Shown in pieces: positions 46,265-57,900 of a stretch of DNA of 64,000 nt. The notes beneath the pieces were generated by a model. It did no database searches, was not told the DNA's origin, and was given only the letters and a program-made list of their open reading frames with translations. Within the stretch, counting starts at the first letter, position 1. Each line of letters starts with the position of its first letter. The position numbers and the translations under genes were made by a program. Origin of the DNA: Diabrotica undecimpunctata (taxonomy: Eukaryota > Arthropoda > Insecta > Coleoptera > Chrysomelidae); contig NC_092807.1 in the NCBI RefSeq assembly GCF_040954645.1, positions 3,844,001-3,908,000 of the forward strand, written 5' to 3'.

Positions 46265-47656
46265 TTAGTTGTTAATGGATATATCAGTCAAATTAGTAAT
46301 CTGTGATATAGTATTGTTCTTGGTATCTGATTTAAGTAACAGGTGGTATATATCGCTTAGATTCTTGATGTCACTCTTAACATTAATGGAGAAATCGTTA
46401 AGAAAAATATAGGACATTTCAATGAACTCTCTTTTAGATTTATTGTTCTCACGGTGGAGAATTGTGGTGTTGGTATAGTCCATGAGATGACCAGTGGAAT
46501 GGACATGTTTGGCTAATGCACAACGGTCAGGGTGAAGTCGAGAATCACTTTTGTGTAATGTAATACGTGATTTCAATAATTGAGATGTTTGACCGATGTA
46601 GGAATTGTTGCAAGAGAGACATGGAATGTTGTAGACAATATTACTAAGCCTATCTATGGGAGTCTTATCTTTTATCTTAGAATAAAGATTATTAATTGTT
46701 AGGGCTGATCTACAAGCTACATTAAGTTTAATGTTGTTATTATTATTGCCAAAGCTATTTTCAACACTTTTCAGAATCCTTGTTAACCCCGGAGTGATAT
46801 CTTTGAAATATGGTAATGAAAAATATTTGTTTATAGGAGTATCAGAGACTGGGTTCCCACTTAAGACATCAGGATCAGCATTGTTAGTCGCGAAGGAAGG
46901 TGAAATATCTTCGTCATGGATAGTATTAAACAAAATCTTATTAACTAATGGTGTTGGATAAGCGTTTGAAATAAAAAGTTTCTGTAGGATTTGTAAGTTT
47001 TTTGTATGAAATGAAGGATCTGATAGTTTTGTTACTCTATTTTTCATCTGTTTGATTAAGTTGACTTTGGTAGAATTATTATGGTATGAGTTGTAGTTAA
47101 GGTATCTACCAGAATGGGTCGGTTTTTGATACCAATCTATTTTGATGTTGTTGGTTTCCCTGATCATCCTTATGTCGAGAAAGGGGACGGACCAATTACC
47201 ATCTTCCCTCTCTATAGTGAACTGGATGTAGGGGTCATAACCATTAAAAGTGTCTAATAGTTCATCAACCTTGTCATTGGGTATAGCCAAAATGATATCA
47301 TCAACATATTTTTTAATAAATGGAATATTAAAGGATAGTAAAGGAATGACTGAGTCTAATACATAATCCATAACGTAAGTTGCAATGATAGGAGAAATCT
47401 TAGCTCCCATAGGGGTACCGAAAGTTTGTTGATAGAATTTATCATTAAATGAGAAGTAAGTGTTATTAAAGAGAAATTCGACGATGCTGATGAATCTGTC
47501 GTAAGACATGGAACAACAACCTCTAATACGGTCCCAGTTGATCTCTATTGATGTCAAACATATTCCTAGATGAACATTGCTGAATAAGGATACAACGTCA
47601 AGGCTAACGAGGACATAATTTGATGGAAGTATGTAGCCATTATATTTATTTACCAT
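46265..47656 (-). CDS. Penelope element A: reverse transcriptase - GIY-YIG endonuclease, 5'-truncated
   Basis: A 463-codon open frame; the frame continues upstream to the break at 47680, so the N terminus is lost. RT motifs: VSLDVVSLFSNVHLG (A), FGTPMGAKISPIIATYVMDY (B), KKYVDDIILAI (C), FLDIRMIRE and DWYQKPTHSGRYLNYNS. Endonuclease: IVYNIPCLSCNNSYIGQTSQ, then ALAKHVHSTGHLMDY. The enzyme portion is intact but lacks the RT finger region, so it is probably inactive. Confidence 0.92.
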   Translation of the reverse strand: MVNKYNGYILPSNYVLVSLDVVSLFSNVHLGICLTSIEINWDRIRGCCSMSYDRFISIVEFLFNNTYFSFNDKFYQQTFGTPMGAKISPIIATYVMDYVLDSVIPLLSFNIPFIKKYVDDIILAIPNDKVDELLDTFNGYDPYIQFTIEREDGNWSVPFLDIRMIRETNNIKIDWYQKPTHSGRYLNYNSYHNNSTKVNLIKQMKNRVTKLSDPSFHTKNLQILQKLFISNAYPTPLVNKILFNTIHDEDISPSFATNNADPDVLSGNPVSDTPINKYFSLPYFKDITPGLTRILKSVENSFGNNNNNIKLNVACRSALTINNLYSKIKDKTPIDRLSNIVYNIPCLSCNNSYIGQTSQLLKSRITLHKSDSRLHPDRCALAKHVHSTGHLMDYTNTTILHRENNKSKREFIEMSYIFLNDFSINVKSDIKNLSDIYHLLLKSDTKNNTISQITNLTDISINN

Positions 47657-47743
47657 CTCAAAAGAATCTTTAATGTAATAGGTAGATACCTTAACTACAA
47701 CTCATACCATAATAATTCTACCAAAGTCAACTTAATCAAACAG

Positions 47744-48526
47744 ATGAAAAATAGAGTAACAAAACTATCAGATCCTTCATTTCATACAAAAAACTTACAA
47801 ATCCTACAGAAACTTTTTATTTCAAACGCTTATCCAACACCATTAGTTAATAAGATTTTGTTTAATACTATCCATGACGAAGATATTTCACCTTCCTTCG
47901 CGACTAACAATGCTGATCCTGATGTCTTAAGTGGGAACCCAGTCTCTGATACTCCTATAAACAAATATTTTTCATTACCATATTTCAAAGATATCACTCC
48001 GGGGTTAACAAGGATTCTGAAAAGTGTTGAAAATAGCTTTGGCAATAATAATAACAACATTAAACTTAATGTAGCTTGTAGATCAGCCCTAACAATTAAT
48101 AATCTTTATTCTAAGATAAAAGATAAGACTCCCATAGATAGGCTTAGTAATATTGTCTACAACATTCCATGTCTCTCTTGCAACAATTCCTACATCGGTC
48201 AAACATCTCAATTATTGAAATCACGTATTACATTACACAAAAGTGATTCTCGACTTCACCCTGACCGTTGTGCATTAGCCAAACATGTCCATTCCACTGG
48301 TCATCTCATGGACTATACCAACACCACAATTCTCCACCGTGAGAACAATAAATCTAAAAGAGAGTTCATTGAAATGTCCTATATTTTTCTTAACGATTTC
48401 TCCATTAATGTTAAGAGTGACATCAAGAATCTAAGCGATATATACCACCTGTTACTTAAATCAGATACCAAGAACAATACTATATCACAGATTACTAATT
48501 TGACTGATATATCCATTAACAACTAA
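47744..48526 (+). pseudogene. Penelope element A: inverted partial copy (RT end and GIY-YIG)
   Basis: 260 codons identical to the C-terminal part of the minus-strand ORF 46265-47656, starting MKNRVTKLSDPSFHTKN. The RT catalytic motifs are absent. Confidence 0.9.
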
Positions 48527-49075
48527 CATACCTTTATAATTAATTTTCATTAACAAAAAATATATAACATTCCCTTGCTTTTCTTAGATACGTCTCAATA
48601 AGATTCAATAATACATGAACAATAATATAATTAAATAAAGAAAATCAAAATAATATTTCCCTTTACTGGGATTTAAATTTATTCGTTTTTTACCAATGAA
48701 CCTTAACGACATAAAGATTCATACCAATTATAATGAAGTTGTCAGCGCTTGCGTTCTGGCTTAAACAGAACCTCACTTTTAACTATTTAAAATCAAAATT
48801 TAGTTATTGCCGACATTTCAAAGAATTACCTCCTTTTAAATGTAGTTGCATTGGGTTTTTCGATTAACCTTGGGTAAGCCTTTACGTGTCAAGTTCGAAG
48901 CTACCATACATTTCAATTCTTATAAAAAACTTTTTTTGCACATAGTAACAAAAAACACCACTATGTTACTAGCAAAGTTTTTTAATATTCTAACTCTACA
49001 ATTCTAAGTTACGGTAAGATCAATAATGTTTTAATAGATAATATATGGTAGCTAATTATAATTTATTCTCTTTCA

Positions 49076-49120
49076 GCCCTGAAGAAGCCAAATTAATTCT
49101 CTTTGGCGAAAACGTTCGGC
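49076..49120 (+). ncRNA. hammerhead ribozyme-like motif in Penelope element A
   Basis: Reads GCC (stem I), CTGAAGA (matches CUGANGA, 49079-49085), one extra A, GCCAAA / TTTGGC stem II (49087-49092 with 49102-49107), GAAA (49108-49111), palindromic AACGTT as a very short stem III, cleavage-site C at 49117, and GGC pairing back to stem I. All conserved core bases are present; the extra A before stem II is the main deviation. Short stem III forms of this kind usually act as dimers. Not tested. Confidence 0.62.
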
Positions 49121-49212
49121 GAAACAATTGATACACATTAGAGTATTTCTTGCAGATTTCCCCAATATTTAAGAGTTTACTATTTAACTAATCTGCAAAG
49201 ATTAAATTTCTT

Positions 49213-49215
<3 letters not shown>

Positions 49216-49249
<34 letters not shown>
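49216..49249. repeat. (TA)n microsatellite
   Basis: About 34 bp of TA between Penelope element A and the jockey-like element tail. Confidence 0.9.
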
Positions 49250-49253
<4 letters not shown>

Positions 49254-49601
49254 TATAATAATAATAATAATAAATTGCCTTTATTTAGTCTGTAAAAATT
49301 TGCAAACAAGAGATACATGAGGCGAAGTCTAGCTAGAGCTACTCCACTTAACCTCAAGTTTACAAAATCAGTTTGAAATAAGTAGAACATGAAAAAAAAA
49401 TTATTTATAAATTGACATAAATAATAATATAATATTGAAATGGTAGAAATAGTCATGTGGCTACTAGAAAAATAAGATAAAGAAAATAATTTGTGATGTT
49501 ATGTGATAAATGATATTAATGATAAATAAAAACAAAAAAAAATTCTAAAAATTCTAATGGTAACAATTACGACAACAATATACTATATAATAATAATAAC
49601 G

Positions 49602-50183
49602 TTACTGCGATTGTAGTAAAAATTTCTTATAATGCCGCTTCATGAAATCAAGAGATTTACCTCTTAAATTTTTTGTTAAACTATTAAACACTAAAACAGC
49701 ATTGTAAGTAAACGATCGCTGGAAAATAGCTAGTCTATATCTTGGCAGCATAAGACTATGAGGATATCTCAGATCCAGATTATGAGCGTCTTCACGAAAT
49801 ACTAATTTGTTCCTTAAATAAATAGGATTTGACGACGAAATAATTCGATATATCAATGAGACGAGGTGATATTTGTATAAATTATCTATTGTTAGCCATT
49901 TAAGTTCTTTAATTTTGCATGATACACGATCATATTTTCTTATGCCAAAAACAAATCTGCAACAATTATTTTGAATTTTTTGCAACCTCAATTTCGTAAC
50001 TTGATCTAAGCAAGGGTAAAATACCAAGAGCCCATAATTAAGAATTGACATAACCATAGTTTCACAAAGTAACTTACGCAATTTAAAGTTTAAAATGCCT
50101 TTGCTTCTATACAGTTGACGCATAACTAAATAGCACTTTTTTACTAAAAGGGTGACATGCTCTTGAAAACGTAGCGTAGTCAT
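49602..50183 (-). pseudogene. jockey-like RT, thumb and C terminus
   Basis: Reads [58 protein letters not shown] and a basic end. Typical C-terminal tail of this superfamily. Confidence 0.85.
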
Positions 50184-50538
50184 ATATGACTCCTAAGTTT
50201 CTGCAACTATTAACATTTTTTAGAGGTTCATTTTTTATAATTAGTTTTAAGTTATCCTGAACAGTGGCTTTATAATTTTTTGAACAATATAACAAAGAAT
50301 TACATTTTTTAGCATTCAGTTTAAGATTATGTCTAGTGGAGTAAGTACAAATAGATTCCAAATCCTGATTTATTTTTTGTGACGCTTGATTTACAGAGTT
50401 AGGTTCAAAAGAGAAATACAGTTGTGTGTCATCTGCAAAAGAGTGCAATTTCAGATTATTTAAAGATTTATACAGGTCGGATATATATATTGAAAAAAGA
50501 AGAGGACCAAGAACCGAACCCTGAATTGACAGATGCAA
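50107..50538 (-). pseudogene. jockey-like RT, catalytic palm
   Basis: Contains [16 protein letters not shown] (motif B) and [14 protein letters not shown], the catalytic FADD box, followed by [15 protein letters not shown]. It overlaps the next frame at 50107-50183, marking a second frameshift. Confidence 0.88.
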
Positions 50539-51574
50539 ATTCTGATGAACTATTATCGATTATGACCTTCTGATAACGATTTACCAAATAAAATTTGAAA
50601 AACTGTAAGGAGGTATCATCAAATCCAAAATATTTCAATTTAGCACACAGAAGAGCGTGATCAATAGTGTCGAAGGCTTTAGAAAAATCAAGCAAGATGA
50701 CTGAGGTTGCTTTTCCTTCATCAAATGATCGAAGTATATTATCGGTTAAGTCAAGAAGCAGGGTCGTTGTACTAAACTCTTTTCTAAAGCCTGATTGTAT
50801 ACACGTAACTACATTATTTCTGAAAATATAATCGTATATCTGTTTATAGATAACCTTTTCTAAAATTTTTGACAGTCCCGGTAGGATGCTTATTGGGCGA
50901 AGATCATTAAGTGATTCAGGTTTATTTGATTTGGGCAGTGGTTTTACCAAAGCGTATTTCCAAGTGTCCGGAAAATAACCTACCTCCAAACAACAATTTA
51001 TAATGTGCGTAATATAAGGAGCAGTAATAGAAAGGGAGAGTTGTAGCATCTTTGCAGAAATATTATCACATCCAACAGCTTCCGATTTTAACCCCAATAT
51101 AAGTGATTTAATTTCATCAATAGTGGCCATTTTAAACGAGAAAATAATATCTGGGTTGAAAATATTTGACTGATACCATTGGGTTGTCTCAGGACAACAA
51201 TTTACAGGGCTAAAGACAGATGTAAAATAATTATTTATAGATATAGGATCTTTAAGCTCCTGAGGGATCTCTATAACTGGTTTATTTACAATTTTGAATA
51301 ACCTCACAGCTTTCCAAAGATCTTTTTTATTCAAAGAGGCAGACCGATAATTTAAGTAACCATTCTTCTCCAAACGGACTGCGTTAGTAACGGCGTTTCG
51401 AAGATCTTTATAGTAACTATAGTCTAAGACGTTTTTAGTTTTCTTATATTTGGCTAAAGCAGCATTACGAGTTTTCATCATATTCTGTATTGTGGGTGTT
51501 AGCCACGGAGCAGGTGGCTTTGTAATTCTTGATTCAACATAGGGAGCATGTTTATCAAACAGCGAAACTAACAT
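50468..51574 (-). pseudogene. jockey-like RT, N-terminal part
   Basis: Linker from endonuclease to RT (FDKHAPYVESRITKPPAPWL), then VGCDNISAKMLQLS, LRPISILPGLSKILEKVIYK, FRKEFSTTTLLLDLTDNI and VILLDFSKAFDTIDHALLCA (motif A). The frame is lost at the motif B segment. Confidence 0.88.
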
Positions 51575-51607
51575 ATCATTGAAAATTCGAATTTTATTAT
51601 CTATATA

Positions 51608-51655
<48 letters not shown>
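51608..51655. repeat. (TA)n microsatellite, left of gypsy element
   Basis: 48 bp of TA; the LTR begins directly after it. Together with 60343-60407 it was one target tract split by the insertion. Confidence 0.93.
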
Positions 51656-51658
<3 letters not shown>

Positions 51659-53155
51659 GACAATTAGGGTTTATAGAAAATAATTTATAAGTTATATACT
51701 ACATAATATTAGATATTTGGTTGTTTTAAATAAGTTATATACTAGAGAATTTAATAAAAATATATTTATGTGAGGGCATTTTTAATAAATTAGCATATAA
51801 TAATTGTAAAAAAGTGTATTTTAATATTGTAAATATATATAAGTGAGCCATGTGCTTAGGCAACCAAAAATACTCTCGGAGATTGACAGATATTTATACT
51901 CTGAAGTGACGTTTAAGAATATTTACGAATATAAAGTGGATTATAATAATATATTGTTTGAAATGTGTATTTTATTAAATTAGAATGTTAAGTTACTAAT
52001 TTAATTATATATTCTGATCTGAAAAGCCTAAATGTAAACAAAATTATTAATAGAAAAGAATGGAATTCTCTGGATCTCCGGAGATGGCCATGTTTGCGAA
52101 ATGGTTTGTTCCAGAAAATTCAGACATGTATTAAATAGAACTGAATAGAACATGATATCTTACGAGATGGTTCTAGAATGTCCAAAAGATATAAATACCC
52201 GTGATTTGGATTCAAGATGGAGTTTTTATTCAGAAGAGGCAGTTTTTGAAAGTTTTTAGTCAGAAAAGTTGTAGATAGTGCAGTCAGAAGAGTTTTTTGG
52301 CAGTTTTAGGAGTTTTTAGTTAGAAGTCAAGCAGTTTATTATGAAAGTTAGTAGAAGATAGACACAATTAATTAGTGAAGTCAATTGTTCACAGTTTTAG
52401 TAAATCAGTCAAGCAGTTTTATAAGAAATATGAAAGTTAGTTGGAGATAGTCCAATTGTTTAATATAGTGAGTTAAATGAAGATCAAAAATTATGCATAT
52501 AATTTAATGTACATTTATAATTATACACAAATAATTATTGAAGATTAAAAAAAGTATATTGGAAGAAATTAAATTATATTATGGTTGGAGATTAGTATAA
52601 ATCAACTTATAATAATTGGATATTGGTATATTGAAAAGAAGAATAAATATAAATGGTGTTTGCTGGTTTGGTTGGTGGTGTATAGATGCTGGTGAAGAAA
52701 AATATATCTTAAATTGGTAGAAGCTGATAATTGAAAAAAGTAATTTCACAAAAAACAAGGATAACTGAAGTACGAAGACATTCAGTGGTGATTAGAATCT
52801 ATATACTTAGTGGAAAATAGTTCATTTAGGCATTCAGTGAAAGAAAGGTACAAAATTTTGTTAATATAATTTAGTTAGTGTCATAACAATTTCAATTTTG
52901 AAGATAGTTTTGTTTAAATTTTAGATTGTCTATAGAATTTAATTAGTTTTATAAGAATATCAATTTAAAGATAGTTTATTTTAAATTTACATTGACTAGG
53001 TTAGATATATATGTGTGTTTCATAATAGTTATAATAAAGATAATTTAAAAAAGTACTTACAAGCTAATTCTTTGAGAACCGCGATAAAAACCCTATATAT
53101 TATATTATTAAAAATACTCATTGCTCATCATTCAAACAAAAAACACATCATAACA
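51656..53155 (+). repeat. 5' LTR
   Basis: 1500 bp, starts TGTGACAATTAGGG, ends CATAACA. It contains a TATAAATA-like element (about 52191) that could be a promoter. It is unusually long for a gypsy LTR of this size class. Confidence 0.93.
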
Positions 53156-53159
53156 AATT

Positions 53160-53177
53160 TGGCGCCCAACGTGGGGC
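53160..53177 (+). promoter_or_regulatory. primer-binding site, Lys tRNA type
   Basis: TGGCGCCCAACGTGGGGC begins 4 bp after the LTR and matches the 3' end complement of tRNA-Lys1,2 as used by some retroviruses. It marks the start of minus-strand DNA synthesis. Confidence 0.85.
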
Positions 53178-53299
53178 TCTCTATTTAAAAGAATTAGTTT
53201 GGGAAGATAAGTGCTCTCATATAATTAAATTAATTATCAGTAGAAAGAAAAAATAATAGATTTTATTATTAATTATATTTGAACAAGTAAAGTCTCAAA

Positions 53300-54982
53300 A
53301 TGTCTCAAGGAAAGAAAGGTACAAGAAGCAAAAAGAATGAAGAAGATGTGGAAGTAGAAACACAACCTATACAAGAGGAGAGTTTAGTTCAAGTTCCACA
53401 AGATACTGCAGAAATGAATCCAGAAAGAGAGGAAAATGTCAATATGGCAGCTTTGATGTCATTAATGATGCAGATGAACAAGACAATAGAAGAGAATTCA
53501 AAAGAAATCAAAGAAGACATAAAAAAATTGGAAGAGAATTCAAAAGAAGTCAAAGAAGACATGAAAAAAATAGAACAAAAAATGGAACAGAATTCACAAG
53601 AAGTCAAAAAAGACATGAAAAAAATGGAACAGAAATTGGAAGAGAATTATAGAAAATTAGAAAAGAAAATAGAAGATAATAATAATAAAATTGTAAAACA
53701 AATGGAAAAACAAATGGATAAAAAACTTGAAGCTGCAGAGAAAAAAGTAGCAAATGAAATAAAAAGTATACGGAATGACTACAAGAAAAGGATAGACAAT
53801 GAGAGGACAGAAGTAAAGAGGATTATTCAAGATAATAAAATAGATATAGAACAGAAAATAGAGTTACAGAAATGTAACTTAGAAGTAAAAATTAACGAAG
53901 ACAGGAGAAACACAGAAGAAAAATTAGACGATATACAACAAAATATCCAAATAAATAGTAATCAAATAAGAATTGTGGAACAGAGAATAGATGATATTTC
54001 ACAAATGAGAGACATAGGGAGACCTTACTTAAATTTAACAAATGAGACTGGGATTAAATTCTCTGGTAATATAAAAAATTTGCATCCTAGAGTATACATA
54101 AATAGTTTAAAACATAAATTAAGATTTGTGAATAATATTAATGATATTAAAGATTATATTAGAATGACATTAAATGACAATGCAGCAACTTGGTTTGCTA
54201 GTATTGAGATTGATTTAGATAATTTTCAAACATTTGAAAATAAATTTTTAAATTATTATTGGGGTGAATTAGAGCAAGCCAAGTTTAGAGAAATTCTATA
54301 TTTTGGAAAGTATAATCAAAATTTAAAATCAAATATGGTAGATTATGCATTGAAATTGATAACAGTTGCAAAATATTTAGAACCACCACTTAGAGAGGAT
54401 GAAACAGTCTTAAATGTATCTAGACATTTTGATGCTGATGTTGTGCAAACCGTAACTGTACAAAATATTCAAACAATAGATAGTTTTATTAATTTTATTC
54501 AAAGAATACAAAGAGGCAATATGACAAGTAATAATAACAACAGAAAAAACAACAATACTTTTCAATATAATAAAAATGATAATCAACAATATAGACAATC
54601 ATATAACAATAATACTAGGTATGGTGATAATTTACAAAATTTTAATAATACTAACACTAATCCAAATAGACAGAACTTTAATAATAATACTAGTTATAAT
54701 AGACAAAATTTTAATAATAATACTAATTATAATAGACAACATTTTAATAACAGTACTAATAATAATAGACAAGATTTTAACAATAGAAGAAATACAGAGC
54801 GACCTAACTATAACAGACAGGTAAATTGTGTTCGAAGGAATAGAAGCTGCGAAGACAGGGAACGAAGTACTACAAGGCAGGAAAATGTGAGTAGAAGTCA
54901 TAGTAGGGAAGGACATAGGACATCAGATTCAAGTGGTCAGATACAATCTGACAATTCTAATAATCAAAATTTTGTGCAGTAA
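53300..54982 (+). CDS. gypsy gag
   Basis: 560 codons. The first 230 are a Lys/Glu-rich coiled coil with repeats (EENSKEVKEDMKKIEQKM-type units). The middle (about residues 240-400) is a retrotransposon gag core (AATWFASIEIDLDNFQTFEN, then VVQTVTVQNIQTIDSFINF). The C-terminal third is Asn/Arg-rich with repeated NYNRQNFNNN units, a substitute for a zinc knuckle. Ends TAA at 54980. Nucleic-acid binding through the Arg/Asn tail is inference. Confidence 0.9.
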   Translation: MSQGKKGTRSKKNEEDVEVETQPIQEESLVQVPQDTAEMNPEREENVNMAALMSLMMQMNKTIEENSKEIKEDIKKLEENSKEVKEDMKKIEQKMEQNSQEVKKDMKKMEQKLEENYRKLEKKIEDNNNKIVKQMEKQMDKKLEAAEKKVANEIKSIRNDYKKRIDNERTEVKRIIQDNKIDIEQKIELQKCNLEVKINEDRRNTEEKLDDIQQNIQINSNQIRIVEQRIDDISQMRDIGRPYLNLTNETGIKFSGNIKNLHPRVYINSLKHKLRFVNNINDIKDYIRMTLNDNAATWFASIEIDLDNFQTFENKFLNYYWGELEQAKFREILYFGKYNQNLKSNMVDYALKLITVAKYLEPPLREDETVLNVSRHFDADVVQTVTVQNIQTIDSFINFIQRIQRGNMTSNNNNRKNNNTFQYNKNDNQQYRQSYNNNTRYGDNLQNFNNTNTNPNRQNFNNNTSYNRQNFNNNTNYNRQHFNNSTNNNRQDFNNRRNTERPNYNRQVNCVRRNRSCEDRERSTTRQENVSRSHSREGHRTSDSSGQIQSDNSNNQNFVQ

Positions 54983-57900
54983 ACTTTCTGAATTACAAGT
55001 TAGGCCATTGCTATTATGAAAAACCTTCTGAATTTATTTCTTTAGATGAGGATAAAATTATTGACTCTATTAATTTAATTTATATAAATGCTTTGGCCAA
55101 AAATAAAATGATTAAAATTATGATAGATACTGGTTCAGAAAGTACTTTAGTCTCGGAGAATTTTATTTTTAATACATTAAAACTATCAGATATAATAAAG
55201 ATTCCAAAAATTAAAATTATTGGTGCAAATAATAAGAAGTTGGGTGAAATTGATAAACTAGCCAATTTTAAAATTAATATTCTTAATAAAGAAATTAATA
55301 TGCAAGGATTTATTGTCAAGGATTTATGTGTTGATATATTAATGGGAAATGATGAATTGGAAAAGAAGAAAGTAAAGATAGATTTTGAAGAAAGAAGGGT
55401 AACTTTGGAAGGGCAAATAATTAAATTTATGCAGAAAGATGAGGTAGAAGAAGGAATAAGAGTTGATAGGATATTATTAAAAGAAAATAATGATGTTTAT
55501 GAAGAAGAAATGTATTTTGATGATAGGGAAATGTCCCAAAAGAATGTAAAGAATAATTATTGTAGTGAATATTTAAGGAATGGAAATTTTAAGCAGATGG
55601 ATGCCTACGAGGCGGAGTGCGTAAAATTGGAAGCAAGGAATAATGAGTACATAATGAAGAATAATGTTATTTGTAAAAAAGAAGATATGATGAAAGTTTT
55701 AAATTGCCCTGAAGAATATAAATCAATAGTCATTTCCATATTGCAGCAACACAAGGGACTTGTCAATAAAGAAAATAGAATTGCACAGAATTATATCCAT
55801 AGTATAAGAGTTAAGGAGGAAAAAGATTTTAAAACAAAATCATACCCAATACCATATAAATACAGAGAAGAAGTAAACAAAACAATTAATAATATGTTAG
55901 AAGATGGAATCATTGAGAAGGCAGACACACGTTTTATAAATCCTATAGTAGTAGTGCGTAAAAGATCAGGTGAAATCAGGTTATGTTTGGATGCAAGGAA
56001 TATTAACAAAATCACTGAAAAGCAATTTGAAGCACCAATGAGTATAGATGGAATACTAGGAAGAATTACAGGAATGTCATTTTTCACTAAAATCGATTTA
56101 CAGCATAGTTTTTGGTTAATACCTCTAGAAAGAAAAAGTAGACAGTATACAGGATTTCAGATAGATGGAGTAGTATATCAATTCAAAGTAGTACCATTTG
56201 GACTTCAATCATCTTGCAGTGCTCTATGTAGATGTCTTCATGATATTTTGGATCAATATGAACATTTTGTAATTCACTACATTGATGATATATTAATTTT
56301 TTCTAAAACGGCTGAAGATCATGAGAAACACCTAAAAACTATAATAAATAGATTAGACAAAGTTGGACTAAAAATAAATCAAGAAAAATGTACATTTTTT
56401 CAAAAAGAAGTCATATATCTAGGTTATAAACTTAACACTAAGGGAATCGAAATGGATCCAGAACGGACACAAGTCATTCAGGAATATAAAACACCACACA
56501 ATTTAAGAACTTTAAGAGGATTTATTGGAATAATTAATTATTATAAAAGGATGATACCAGATCTAAGTATAAAAGAAATTCCATTACTTGAACTACTGAG
56601 AAAAGGTGTAAAATGGAGATGGGATCAGAGAAGAGAACTAGCATTCCAAGAAATTAAAAACATTTTTCTGTCAAATTTGAAAATATACTATCCTGACTAC
56701 ACACAGCCATTCATATTAAGAACAGATGCATCCATAGAGAGATTATCAGGGGTATTATTACAAATACATGATGGGGTCGAATACCCAATACAATTCATTT
56801 CAAGAATTACAAAGCCACATGAAAAGGGTTACTCGGTTTCAGAATTAGAACTAGCAAGTATAATACACTGTGTCACAAAATTAAGATTTTATTAGTTGGG
56901 TAATGAATTTACAATAGAAACAGATCACCAAGCTTTAACATCTATATTAAATAACAAATATGGAAACAGTAGAATACATCGGTGGAGTCTAATACTTAGT
57001 GAATACTGCTTTGAAATCAAATACATTTCTGGAAAATCCAATATAGTGGCAGATGCTTTATCAAGGTTAGAAAATACATCACAAAAAGCGCAGCGAACAA
57101 TAAAAATTGGATTAAATCAATTAGTAGAAAGTACTGGATTATATTCTAAAGAAGAAATTATAAGAGATCAGATCAATTTGAGTGAAAAACAAAAAGTCCT
57201 TAGGAAAGATGGGGTATATTATAAAATAATAAATGGCATAGAAGTATATGTAATAACTAGAACTTTAGCAAAGAAAATATTGAAAAATTTACATAACAAT
57301 TATATGCATATTGGTTCAAGAAAGCTATGGATGTTATTTAGGGACAATTATTTTGCAAAGAATGACATAAGTATAGCAAAGGAAATTACTAACCAATGCC
57401 CAATATGTCAACTAAACAAAGAAAAGAATTTCAAAAACCAGAACACATATAAATCTAATGTTGTATATGAAAAACTAAATACAGTTTCCATGGATTTTAT
57501 TTCAAATTTAGTTCTCAGTCCAACAGGAAAAAAGCATATACTAGTGATAGTTGATTTATATACAAAATTTATTAAACTATATCCCTGCTCTAGAACAAAT
57601 GTTAAAACATTAAAATTATATATTAATCAATTTTTCGAAGAAATAGGACCATTTAGAAATTGCATAATAGATAATGCTACATATTTTAACAACCAAAAAT
57701 TTCGGACATTTTGTGAGAAAAAGGGAATCAACATTCATTTTACAAGTATCAGACATCCTCAGGCAAATCCTGCAGAAAGATATATTAAAGAAGTTATAAA
57801 ATATTTAAGGATACTGTGCCAAAACCAACATGAAACTTGTCAGCAACATATACCACAAGTAGAATATTTTTTAAATAATACACATAATTTGAATACAGAG

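Larger units (their letters stand above)
45611..49180. mobile_element. Penelope-like element A, palindromic (1500-bp inverted arms)
   Basis: Left arm 45611-47110 and right arm 47681-49180 are inverted copies related by x to 94791-x, each 1500 bp, with a 570-bp unique centre. Every segment I compared is identical, including a 260-codon C-terminal coding block present on both strands. The left arm plus centre reads one Penelope-like element on the minus strand; the right arm is its inverted 3' part. Both arms end in GTAAACTCTT at the outside. The RT start is missing. Confidence 0.92.
49250..51600 (-). mobile_element. jockey-superfamily non-LTR retrotransposon, 5'-truncated
   Basis: The minus-strand RT region is followed by about 350 bp of 3' non-coding sequence ending in an (ATA)n tail near 49257-49273. 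The endonuclease is missing (5' truncation at about 51575). Two frameshifts break the RT. Confidence 0.88.

Noticed and set aside
46731..48060. Identical 76-codon ORFs on opposite strands (46731-46961 plus, 47830-48060 minus)
   Set aside because: They are antisense shadows of the duplicated Penelope coding arms, not a separate gene.
53389..53616. Minus-strand Ser/Phe-rich ORF opposite gag
   Set aside because: Antisense of the Lys/Glu coiled-coil codons.
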